From positions 1 to 57,604 of the forward strand of contig NZ_PYGA01000037.1 in assembly GCF_003014485.1 (NCBI RefSeq): DNA of 57,604 bases, given 5' to 3'. Source of the stretch: Murinocardiopsis flavida. Lineage in GTDB: Bacteria > Actinomycetota > Actinomycetes > Streptosporangiales > Streptosporangiaceae. This document shows positions 1 through 7,047 of this stretch, piece after piece (within the stretch, counting starts at the first letter, position 1; each line of letters opens with the position of its first letter). Under the pieces are notes generated by a model. That model saw only the letters and a program-made list of their open reading frames with translations. It searched no databases and had not been told where the DNA came from. Both the position numbers and the translations under genes were made by a program.

Positions 1-43
1 CGCGTTCACGCAGCTCAGCGGGGTATTTCCTCGGTGCTGGCAT
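1..43 (-). CDS. IS3-family transposase OrfA, N-terminal fragment (runs off the window)
   Basis: The minus strand from an ATG at 43 reads MPAPRKYPAELRER before the window ends. This is the typical opening of OrfA proteins of IS3-family elements, which carry an N-terminal helix-turn-helix that binds the element ends. A purine-rich stretch (GGGAAGGATGAGAGAC) lies just upstream. Only 14 codons are visible, so neither the intactness of orfA nor the presence of orfB can be judged. The family call rests on the recognisable start peptide alone. Confidence 0.65.
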   Translation of the reverse strand, partial: MPAPRKYPAELRER

Positions 44-110
44 GTCTCTCATCCTTCCCAGGTTTGAGAGCCTCCATCACACCCGGCACGAAACAAACCA
101 GTGCCGTAGC
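1..110 (-). mobile_element. One end of an IS3-family insertion sequence
   Basis: The upstream non-coding end of the element must lie between the OrfA start at 43 and roughly position 110. I could not fix the terminal inverted repeat, because its partner lies outside the window. The right boundary is therefore approximate. The gene-poor DNA that follows (to about 900) fits an insertion hot spot. Confidence 0.4.
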
Positions 111-903
111 GCCCCTCGCCCGGCTCCCCGCTGGGGAGGGATTCGTGGATCATGCCAGGCCCCGCTGTCCCGCAAGCATTTGCAAGACACTCCCCGGGCC
201 GATCTCACGCCCAACGTCTGGCCCGAAGACGCCCAGGTCGAGAGCGCCCTCGCTCCGGGGACCGGGGACACAGCCGTCCAGAGCGACGGCACCCCCGGCC
301 CGGTAAGACGACGTTCAGGGCGAGAGCGTCACCCGCCCCAGATGACCGGAGCCAGGCTGCCGGGGTGCCTGCGCAGCAGCAACGGCCGACGCGCATCGTG
401 GACTTCGACCGCCGGGCTCAGCGCCGCACGGAATCCACCGCAACCACGCCGGGGGGCCAACCCGCGCCAGCGCGGCAGTTCCGCCGCCGCGCGATCAGTG
501 CGTGGCGGGGCTTGGGCGTCCAAGCTGGGGTCTGCTTCGGCCGTCGCTGCTGCGCAGGCTTCCCGGCAGCCCAGCCCAGGCCCGCTGCGGAACAGGACGC
601 CCTCGGCCCCCACCCCGCTGGACCACATATGTCCAGGGCAAGAGCGCCCTCGACCCCAGGGGGCCGGAGCTTGGCAGCCTTGCCCAGGTCCATTGGGCGG
701 ACGCCCTCGGCGCCCGCCACCGGGTCTGCGCGTGGTGAGAACTCACGTCAAGGCGGTCGGGCGGGGCGTTCCGGGCACCGCTCTGTTCTGGCAGGATCAC
801 GACCCACGAAGCACACCCTTGGTGGGCGGTAGCGCAAACTCCGGATCTGCGGAGGGCATACCGTCGTACACTTGCGTGGACGGCGGTACGGCAGGAGGAA
901 GCA
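44..903. other. Gene-poor stretch with inverted repeats
   Basis: Open frames exist on both strands, but none shows a recognisable protein, a credible ribosome binding site or the codon bias of neighbouring genes, so I call no gene. The stretch holds an inverted repeat: 367-388 pairs with 538-559 at 21 of 22 positions (core GCGCAGCAGC / GCTGCTGCGC). It also holds recurring short phrases such as GACGCCCTCGGC at about 597 and 701. The last 60 bases before 904 should hold the promoter of the GntR gene. Confidence 0.5.
367..559. repeat. Inverted repeat, 22-bp arms, one mismatch
   Basis: Arms 367-388 and 538-559 are reverse complements except for one position and are separated by 149 bp. The arm core (GTCGCTGCTGCGCAG) is also the centre of the long palindrome at 39808-39861, so these may belong to one dispersed palindromic family. 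Confidence 0.6.
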
Positions 904-1533
904 GTGCGCGCAGACGTGTACGACCGGTTGCGAGAGGACATCGTCACCGGGCGGTTGGAGACCGGGGCCCCGCTCACCGAACTGGCGCTCGCCGACCGCT
1001 ACGGCGTCAGCCGCACCCCCATCCGCGAGGCGCTGCGTCGGCTGCTCCAGGACGGCCTGGTCGAGCGGTTCGAGCGCGGCATGCGGGTCCGCGGCCGCAG
1101 CCCTGAGGAGATCCTGGAGATCTACGGCGTACGCGTCGTGCTGGAGGGTTGCGCAGCTCGCGCCGCGGCGGAGAACCGCAGCGAACTGGACCTCGTCCGC
1201 ATCCGGCGCGCGGCTACGGCGATGACCGAGACCGACGTCTCCGACCCCTACGCCATGGCGGCGGCCAACCGCGCCTTCCACGAGATGGTGTGGGCCGCCG
1301 CCCACAACAACACGCTGCTCGACCTGCTCAGTCGGCTCAACGACCACCTGGCCCGCTACCCGGCCACGACGCTGACCAGCGCCGGACGCTGGGAGAGTGC
1401 CCAGCGCGAACACGAGGAGCTCGTGGCGGCCATCGAAGAGCGCAGAGCGGACGACGCCGCCTCGGCGGCCGAGCGGCACATGACCGCCGCGCGCGACATC
1501 CGGCTGCGGATGTACGCCGAGGACGTCCACTGA
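904..1533 (+). CDS. GntR-family transcriptional regulator (FadR/FCD subfamily)
   Basis: A 209-aa one-component regulator. The N-terminal winged helix-turn-helix (about residues 5-62) contains the typical VSRTPIREALRRL recognition segment. The C-terminal all-helical FCD ligand domain (about 75-200) keeps the conserved FHEMVWAAAHNNTLLDLL segment and a late HEELVAAIEERRADDA helix with metal or ligand histidines. The GTG start at 904 is supported by GGAGGAAGCA immediately upstream. It converges on the flavoprotein gene at 1720-3234 and is separated from it by a strong hairpin. FCD proteins usually sense small carboxylates. The linked oxidoreductases are plausible targets by position, but this is not shown. 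Confidence 0.9.
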   Translation: MRADVYDRLREDIVTGRLETGAPLTELALADRYGVSRTPIREALRRLLQDGLVERFERGMRVRGRSPEEILEIYGVRVVLEGCAARAAAENRSELDLVRIRRAATAMTETDVSDPYAMAAANRAFHEMVWAAAHNNTLLDLLSRLNDHLARYPATTLTSAGRWESAQREHEELVAAIEERRADDAASAAERHMTAARDIRLRMYAEDVH

Positions 1534-1547
1534 CCCTGATCGCACGC

Positions 1548-1580
1548 GCGCGGCCCGCACCCGAGGGGTGCGGGCCGCGC
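1548..1580. terminator. Bidirectional hairpin terminator
   Basis: A perfect 15-bp stem (1548-1562 with 1566-1580; arm GCGCGGCCCGCACCC) with loop GAG lies 15 nt after the GntR stop and 140 nt after the convergent flavoprotein gene. There is no U tract, as is usual in high-GC actinobacteria. Confidence 0.75.
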
Positions 1581-1719
1581 CTGCTTCGAGGGCCGGGACG
1601 GGAGACTCGTTCAATCTCGGTCGCACGCCTCCCGGCGCGCTGCGGCGGACACTGACCTGCGGCCTTGGCCCGCGCCTGCTCCGAGGAGTCCGGGCTGAGG
1701 GCCCCGGCCGCCAACCGTG

Positions 1720-3234
1720 TCAGGGCTCCTGGCTCGCCGCGGCGGTTCCGGCCCTTCTTCCGTAGACCGCGCCTGCGGTCAGGCCCGAGCCGCCCGGGTA
1801 GTTGCCCGAGAACAGCCCGCCGACCAGCTCGCCCGCCGCGAACAGGCCGGGGATCGGCGCGCCGGACTCCGTGAGGACCCTCGCGTCGCCGTCGACGTGG
1901 ACCCCGCCGAAGGTGAACGTGATCCCGCACGACACCGGGTACCCGTAGAACGGGGCGGTGTCGATGGGCTGCGCCCAGTTCGACTTGGGCGGGTCGACCC
2001 GGGCCGCGCGGCCGTCCTTGACCGCGGGGTCGAACGGCGCGTCGACGATGGCGGCGTTGAACCCGTCGAGGGTCGCCGCCAGCCCGTCCGGGTCGACGCC
2101 GAGCCGGGCGGCCAGTTCGGCGACGGTGTCGGCGACGACCTCGGTGACGGAGTCGGTGTCGTACTCCTGCGGGCGCAGCAGCGGGCGGGTCTTGGCGTCG
2201 AAGAGCTGGAACGCCCTGCCGCCGGGGCGGCGCAGGATCTCCTTGCCGTACTTGGCGTAGGTGTAGTTGCGGTAGTCGGCGCCCTCGTCCAGGAAGCGCC
2301 GCCCGTCCGTGTCGACCACCACGCCGATGGGGTAGCTCTGCCGCGTGTGCTGGTTGGTGTAGACCCGGTCGCCGCCGCCGACCGGCGCCCCGGAGTCCCA
2401 TGCCACGCTGTGGCAGGACGACCAGTCGCCGTGCCCGGCCGCACCGACGCCGAGGGCCATCTCCAGCACCTCCCCGGTGTTGAGCGGGTTGCCGCGCACC
2501 ACGGCGTTCTCCCAGCCCGCGCCGAGGTGGCGGCGGCGCAGCTCCGGGTTCGCCTCGAACCCGCCGGCGGCGAGGACCGTGGCGCGGGCGGTCACCCGGT
2601 GGGGACGTCCATCGGGCCCGGTGTATGCGACGCCCCGGACGGCGCCGTCCGGGTCGCGGACGATCTCCTCGACGGTCGCCCCGTAGCGGATCTCGATCCC
2701 GCTGTCCTCGGCTGCGCGGGTGTGCTGCTCGATGAGCCCCTTGCCGCCGTCGACGACGCCCAGCGCGAGGCCGCCGAAGAACACGTGCCGCCCTTGTGAG
2801 ACGTAGGACTGGCGCTCGTACATCAGCCGCCAGCGCACACCCTTGCCGTGCAGCCAGCGGGCTGCCGCGGCGCTGTCGCCGGTGACGACGGCGGTCATCG
2901 CCGGGTCGCACCGCTGCTCGGTGATGCGGACCATGTCGGCGGCGAAGTCCGCGGCCGTGTAGGGCGCCAGGTCGGTCGTCGGCAGCAGGGACCGGGTCTC
3001 GTCGTCGACGATGTCGGCGAGGTCGTCGGGGCCGCCGTGCGCGACGCGGAACGCGCCGGCCGTGTAGTAGGAGTTGCCGCCGTCCTCGCCTTTGGCGCCC
3101 TTCTCCAGCAGCAGGACGCGCGCCCCCTGCTCGCGCGCCGCATGCGCCGCGCAGAAGCCGGCGTTCCCGCCGCCGACCACGACGACGTCGTAGCCGTCGG
3201 CGCCCGCCTCGGTTCCGTTCCTGGTGCTGCTCAT
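1720..3234 (-). CDS. FAD-dependent oxidoreductase, fumarate reductase/tricarballylate dehydrogenase type
   Basis: A 504-aa soluble flavoprotein of the fumarate reductase/succinate dehydrogenase family. The N-terminal dinucleotide fold has VVVVGGGNAGF at residues 17-27. The C-terminal FAD-binding signature includes GITFTFGGVHVD and GLFAAGELVGGLFSGNYPGGSGL. Its closest well-known relatives are TcuA-type tricarballylate dehydrogenases and 3-ketosteroid-dehydrogenase-like enzymes, so the substrate is open. I chose the ATG at 3234 because GAGGGGAAG precedes it; an upstream in-frame start at 3318 would add 28 unconvincing residues. It is divergent from the LLM monooxygenase gene, with a GTATAC-type palindrome between the two. 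Confidence 0.8.
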   Translation of the reverse strand: MSSTRNGTEAGADGYDVVVVGGGNAGFCAAHAAREQGARVLLLEKGAKGEDGGNSYYTAGAFRVAHGGPDDLADIVDDETRSLLPTTDLAPYTAADFAADMVRITEQRCDPAMTAVVTGDSAAAARWLHGKGVRWRLMYERQSYVSQGRHVFFGGLALGVVDGGKGLIEQHTRAAEDSGIEIRYGATVEEIVRDPDGAVRGVAYTGPDGRPHRVTARATVLAAGGFEANPELRRRHLGAGWENAVVRGNPLNTGEVLEMALGVGAAGHGDWSSCHSVAWDSGAPVGGGDRVYTNQHTRQSYPIGVVVDTDGRRFLDEGADYRNYTYAKYGKEILRRPGGRAFQLFDAKTRPLLRPQEYDTDSVTEVVADTVAELAARLGVDPDGLAATLDGFNAAIVDAPFDPAVKDGRAARVDPPKSNWAQPIDTAPFYGYPVSCGITFTFGGVHVDGDARVLTESGAPIPGLFAAGELVGGLFSGNYPGGSGLTAGAVYGRRAGTAAASQEP

Positions 3235-3356
3235 GCTTCCCCTCGTCACCCTGCGACGTGCGCGCTCGGTCCTGGTGCGGATCGACGGCGGGATCCCGTT
3301 GGATGCAGTGCCATGCATTCATGACCAATGGGGCCCCGCACCATCAACCTGCATTC

Positions 3357-3369
3357 AATTGTATACATA
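3357..3369. promoter_or_regulatory. Possible GntR operator (TGTATACA) in the divergent promoter region
   Basis: ATTGTATACATAT lies between the divergent flavoprotein (start 3234) and LLM oxidoreductase (start 3488) genes and contains the perfect palindrome TGTATACA (3360-3367). GTATAC cores are common in operators of FadR-type GntR proteins, and such a regulator is encoded at 904. The link is inference. Confidence 0.4.
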
Positions 3370-3487
3370 TCGCGTCCGCACCTGTCCACAGGCCGGTTCC
3401 GACGAGCGCCGGGAAGCGGCGGGAATGCGCGCACCCGGACCGGTGTTCCCGGCATAGTTGAAATTTGCACTACTGGAGAGGTGCGCC

Positions 3488-4606
3488 ATGCAGTTCGGAG
3501 TCTTCACCGTCGGCGACGTCACCGCCGATCCCACGACCGGGTGGACGCCCTCCGAGGGCGAGCGGATCACGTCCATGGTCCGGATCGCGCAGAAGGCCGA
3601 AGAGGTCGGGCTGGACGTCTTCGCCACCGGGGAACACCACAACCCGCCGTTCGTGCCGTCGTCGCCCACCACCATGCTCGGCTACGTCGCCGCGCTGACC
3701 GAACGGCTCATCCTCTCCACCGCGACCACCCTGATCACCACGAACGACCCGGTGAAGATCGCCGAGGACTTCGCGATGCTCCAGCACCTCGCGGGCGGCA
3801 GGGTCGACCTGATGATGGGCCGCGGCAACACCGGGCCCGTGTACCCCTGGTTCGGCCAGGACATCCGCCAGGGCATCCCGCTCGCGATCGAGAACTACCA
3901 CCTGCTGCACCGCCTCTGGCGCGAGGACGTCGTCGACTGGGAGGGCAAGTTCCGCACCCCGCTCCAGTCCTTCACCTCGACCCCGCGCCCGCTCGACGGC
4001 GTGCCGCCGTTCGTCTGGCACGGCTCCATCCGCAGCCCGGAGATCGCCGAGCAGGCGGCGTACTACGGCGACGGCTTCTTCGCCAACCACATCTTCTGGC
4101 CCAAGGAGCACTTCATCCGGCTGATCAACCTGTACCGGCGGCGCTTCGAGCACTACGGCCACGGGTCGGCCGACCAGGCGGTCGTCGGGCTGGGCGGCCA
4201 GGTGTTCATGCGGAAGAACTCGCAGGACGCCGTCGCGGAGTTCCGGCCCTACTTCGACAACGCCCCCGTCTACGGGCACGGCCCGACACTGGAGGAGTTC
4301 GCCGAGGAGACGCCGCTCACGGTCGGCAGCCCGCAGCAGGTGATCGACCGGACCCTGAAGTTCCGCGAGTACTTCGGCGACTACCAGCGCCAGCTGTTCC
4401 TGATGGACCACGCCGGGCTGCCGCTCAAGACCGTGCTCGAACAGCTCGACCTGCTCGGCGAGGAGGTCGTCCCGGTGCTCCGCAAGGAGTTCGCCGCGCT
4501 CAAGCCGGCGCACGTCCCCGACGGGCCCACCCACGCCGCTCTCGTCCAGGCCAAGGACCGCACCGAGGACACCGAGAGCACCGACAACTCGGAGGTGACC
4601 CGATGA
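3488..4606 (+). CDS. LLM-class flavin-dependent monooxygenase, CE1758 family
   Basis: A 372-aa luciferase-like monooxygenase expected to use FMNH2 and O2. It has the family TIM-barrel opening MQFGVFTVGDV, then the FATGEHHNPPFVPSSP and RGNTGPVYPWFGQD segments, which resemble the CE1758 subfamily. That subfamily is known to be encoded beside a dedicated CE1759-type FMN reductase, which is exactly the next gene here (4-nt ATGA overlap). GGAGAGG lies upstream of the chosen ATG at 3488. The C-terminal 15 residues are acidic and probably disordered. The substrate is unknown. Confidence 0.88.
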   Translation: MQFGVFTVGDVTADPTTGWTPSEGERITSMVRIAQKAEEVGLDVFATGEHHNPPFVPSSPTTMLGYVAALTERLILSTATTLITTNDPVKIAEDFAMLQHLAGGRVDLMMGRGNTGPVYPWFGQDIRQGIPLAIENYHLLHRLWREDVVDWEGKFRTPLQSFTSTPRPLDGVPPFVWHGSIRSPEIAEQAAYYGDGFFANHIFWPKEHFIRLINLYRRRFEHYGHGSADQAVVGLGGQVFMRKNSQDAVAEFRPYFDNAPVYGHGPTLEEFAEETPLTVGSPQQVIDRTLKFREYFGDYQRQLFLMDHAGLPLKTVLEQLDLLGEEVVPVLRKEFAALKPAHVPDGPTHAALVQAKDRTEDTESTDNSEVTR

Positions 4607-5220
4607 CCCCGCGCAACCTGGCCGTTGTCACCGCGGGGCTGAGTCAGCCGTCGTCGACCCGGCTGCTCGCCGACCGGCTCGCCGACGCCACCAAGGGCGT
4701 CCTGGACGGGCAGGGCGACCCGGCCGACGTCGCGGTCGTCGACCTGCGCGACCACGCCCACGACCTGGTGAACGCCATGCTGACCGGCGTCCCGACCGGC
4801 GACCTGCGGTGGGCGCTCGACAGCGTGTCCGGCGCCGAAGGACTGATCGCCGTCAGCCCCATCTTCAACGCGTCCTACAGCGGGCTGTTCAAGTCGTTCT
4901 TCGACGTCGTGGACGCCGACGCGCTGACCGGCACCCCGGTGCTGATCGGCGCCACCGGCGGCACGCCGCGGCACTCGCTCGCGCTGGAGCACGCCATGCG
5001 CCCGATGTTCGCCCACCTGCGCTCGATCGTCGTGCCGACCGCCGTGTACGCCGCGTCGGAGGACTGGGGCACCGGCGGCGGGACGCGGGCGCTGACGGAC
5101 CGGATCGGGCGCGCGGCCGCCGAACTCGCCGCCCTGGTCGGCGGCCGCGGCGCCCCCGACTCCACGGACCCGTTCGCCGACCCCACCCCGTTCTCGGAAC
5201 TCCTGGCCGGACCGGAATGA
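4603..5220 (+). CDS. NAD(P)H-dependent FMN reductase, CE1759 family
   Basis: A 205-aa flavodoxin-like reductase that presumably supplies reduced FMN to the monooxygenase translated just before it. The N-terminal phosphate-binding region (VVTAGLSQPSSTRLLADRL, residues 7-25) and the FMN-binding SPIFNASYSGLFKSFFD segment (about 87-103) are typical of the NADPH-dependent FMN reductase family. A GATGG-like turn follows at about 116. The start codon overlaps the stop of the upstream gene (ATGA), implying translational coupling. It is followed by 326 bp of repeat-rich DNA. Confidence 0.87.
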   Translation: MTPRNLAVVTAGLSQPSSTRLLADRLADATKGVLDGQGDPADVAVVDLRDHAHDLVNAMLTGVPTGDLRWALDSVSGAEGLIAVSPIFNASYSGLFKSFFDVVDADALTGTPVLIGATGGTPRHSLALEHAMRPMFAHLRSIVVPTAVYAASEDWGTGGGTRALTDRIGRAAAELAALVGGRGAPDSTDPFADPTPFSELLAGPE

Positions 5221-5230
5221 GCGCGGCCTG

Positions 5231-5391
5231 CCGGACCGGGCGGTCGTCCAGCCGCGAGCAGCCCGGCGGGTAGGAGCGCGACCGCCGTGAACGGACCCGG
5301 CGGTCGTCCGGTCGGTTGGAGCGCGGCCGGTGGGAGCCCGGGGTCCGCGACCGGGCCGGACGGTCGTCCGGCCGAGAGCAGCCCGTCCGCC
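5231..5391 (+). repeat. Imperfect 60-bp tandem repeat, about three units
   Basis: The block CGGTCGTCC recurs at 5241, 5301 and 5361, exactly 60 bp apart, each embedded in a similar GGACCGGGCGGTCGTCC context. GAGCAGCCCG (units 1 and 3) and GGAGCGCGGCC-like phrases also recur. The array fills most of the 326-bp intergenic space (5221-5546) between the FMN reductase and methyltransferase genes. No gene is seen there. Confidence 0.7.
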
Positions 5392-5546
5392 GCGCCCGAA
5401 TCCGGCGGTAACACCCCGGCCGGTGGCGGCCCGGCCGCCACCGCTGCCGACCGCATCGAGCACCGCGACCACGCCGGGAGCCGCCTCGCAGCGCGGCGAC
5501 AGCGTTCTGTGCGCACTCCGACAGGGCGCCCCGGCACGCTCTGCGC

Positions 5547-6386
5547 ATGGACATCGTCAACACCCACCAGTCCGAGGCGTGGAACGGCTACGAGGGCCGG
5601 CACTGGGCCGACAATCACGAGCGCTACAACACCCTGGTCAGCGGGCTCAGCGGCCCGATCTTCGAGGCGGCGGCGATCGAGGCGCACCACCGCGTCCTCG
5701 ACGTCGGCTGCGGCGCCGGCCAGACCACAAGGGAGGCCGCCCGCCGCGCCAAGGTCGGGCACGCCGTCGGCGTCGACCTCTCCCGGCCGATGCTGGAAAG
5801 GGCCCGCGCCACAGCAGAGGCCGAGGGGATCACCAACGTCACCTTCGGGCAGGGCGACGCACAGGTGTACCCCTTCCCCGAGCAGCACTTCGACGTCGCC
5901 ATCAGCCGCGGCGGGATCATGTACTTCGCCGACCCCGTCACCGCGTTCGCCAACATCGGCAGCGCCCTCAAACCCGGCGGGACACTGGTCTTCGGGTGCG
6001 GCCGCGAGTCCGACGACGACCAGACCGGCGCCGTCTGGGCCGCCATGGGCCGGCACGTTCCGCTCCCCGACCCCGCCGAGGACGACGCGCCGGGGCCCAT
6101 GACCTTCCGCGACGCCGACGCCATCACCGCGATCCTCACCAAGGCCGGGTACACCGGCATCACCGCCGAGGCGATCACCACCGAGGCCGTGCTCGGCGCC
6201 GACCCCGACGACGCAGCCGATTTCGTCTTCGGGATGGGCCCGGTGCGCTTCTGGATCCGCGACGCCGACCCGGCCGCCGTCGTCCGCGCACAGGACGCGG
6301 TCGAAGCGGCGCTGGTCCCCTTCACCGCCGCCGGTGCCGTCACCCTGCGCGGTGCGGGCTGGCTCTTCAGCGCCGTCCGCGGCTAG
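5547..6386 (+). CDS. Class I SAM-dependent methyltransferase
   Basis: A 279-aa protein with the Rossmann-fold SAM motifs: motif I VLDVGCGAGQTT at 50-61, the acidic ribose-binding VGVDLS at 75-80, and a motif near QGDAQVYPFPEQHFD about 102-116. The C-terminal half is more divergent, and the acceptor (small molecule or other) cannot be predicted. The ATG at 5547 has no strong ribosome binding site. The next gene starts 16 nt downstream behind a strong AGGAGGA, so the two are probably co-transcribed. Confidence 0.85.
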   Translation: MDIVNTHQSEAWNGYEGRHWADNHERYNTLVSGLSGPIFEAAAIEAHHRVLDVGCGAGQTTREAARRAKVGHAVGVDLSRPMLERARATAEAEGITNVTFGQGDAQVYPFPEQHFDVAISRGGIMYFADPVTAFANIGSALKPGGTLVFGCGRESDDDQTGAVWAAMGRHVPLPDPAEDDAPGPMTFRDADAITAILTKAGYTGITAEAITTEAVLGADPDDAADFVFGMGPVRFWIRDADPAAVVRAQDAVEAALVPFTAAGAVTLRGAGWLFSAVRG

Positions 6387-6402
6387 AAACAGGAGGAACA
6401 CG

Positions 6403-7047
6403 ATGCTGTTCATCGAACTCTTCGTGCCCCGGGGCGCCCGCACCCGCGCCGAACTCCAGGACCTCGCCGAGCGGTTGACGGCGGCGCGGCTGCTCGACGG
6501 CGCCGAGGGCGACACGGAACGCGCCGACCCCGGTGTCATGCGTCTCGTGGAGTCCCGCACCCATGTCGTCGTGCACGAGCCGGCGGTGTGGATCACCGAC
6601 GGCCGGCCGGCCGACCCGGCGGAGCCCCCGTGCTACGTGGTGAACGTCCACGTCGGCGCATGGGTCAAGGAGGTGAGCGAGCACATCGTCGCGGCGGTCA
6701 CCCGGGAGATCGCCGCAGCCGAAGGCGACCCGGACGGCGTGTACCGGCAGCCGCGCGCCCTCGTGCAGGTCTTCGGGGTGCCGCGGGGCGGCTACGGGAT
6801 ACTCGGGCGGGTCCAGCGCGAGGCCGACTGGACGGCGGAGATCGAGCAGGCCGCCGACCCGGGACGCGAGGCGCCGCCCGGCACCTTCATCGACCCCGTG
6901 TGCGGGGGGATCGTGCCCGCGGAGTCGGCCGTCACCCTGACCCGCGACGGGGTGACCTACGGGTTCTGCTGCCCGGGCTGCCGCGGCCACTTCGCCAAGC
7001 GGCTGGATGAGCGGGGAGAGCAGGGCGAGCGGGCCGGGGTCAGCTGA
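6403..7047 (+). CDS. Tautomerase-like protein with C-terminal YHS/TRASH-type Cys motif
   Basis: A 214-aa protein. Residues 1-140 resemble the tautomerase/MIF-like fold (opening LFIELFVPRGARTRAELQDLAERLT), but the N-terminal catalytic proline is absent: residue 2 is Leu. Residues 162-201 look like a YHS/TRASH metal-binding module, with DPVCG (Cys167) and FCCPGC (Cys189, 190, 193). The AGGAGGA ribosome binding site fixes the ATG at 6403. Its 3' end overlaps the convergent SARP gene by 8 nt. The domain pairing is unusual. A metal-linked partner of the methyltransferase is possible, but the function is unknown. Confidence 0.72.
   Translation: MLFIELFVPRGARTRAELQDLAERLTAARLLDGAEGDTERADPGVMRLVESRTHVVVHEPAVWITDGRPADPAEPPCYVVNVHVGAWVKEVSEHIVAAVTREIAAAEGDPDGVYRQPRALVQVFGVPRGGYGILGRVQREADWTAEIEQAADPGREAPPGTFIDPVCGGIVPAESAVTLTRDGVTYGFCCPGCRGHFAKRLDERGEQGERAGVS

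Noticed and set aside
42-1106. A 354-codon plus-strand open frame over the left edge
   Set aside because: It is Arg/Pro/Ala-rich, matches no family, runs into the clear GntR gene in another frame, and has no credible start; long open frames are expected by chance at this GC content.
5231-5391. CRISPR array
   Set aside because: Repeats are imperfect, only three, 60-bp contiguous units without unique spacers, and no cas genes are present.
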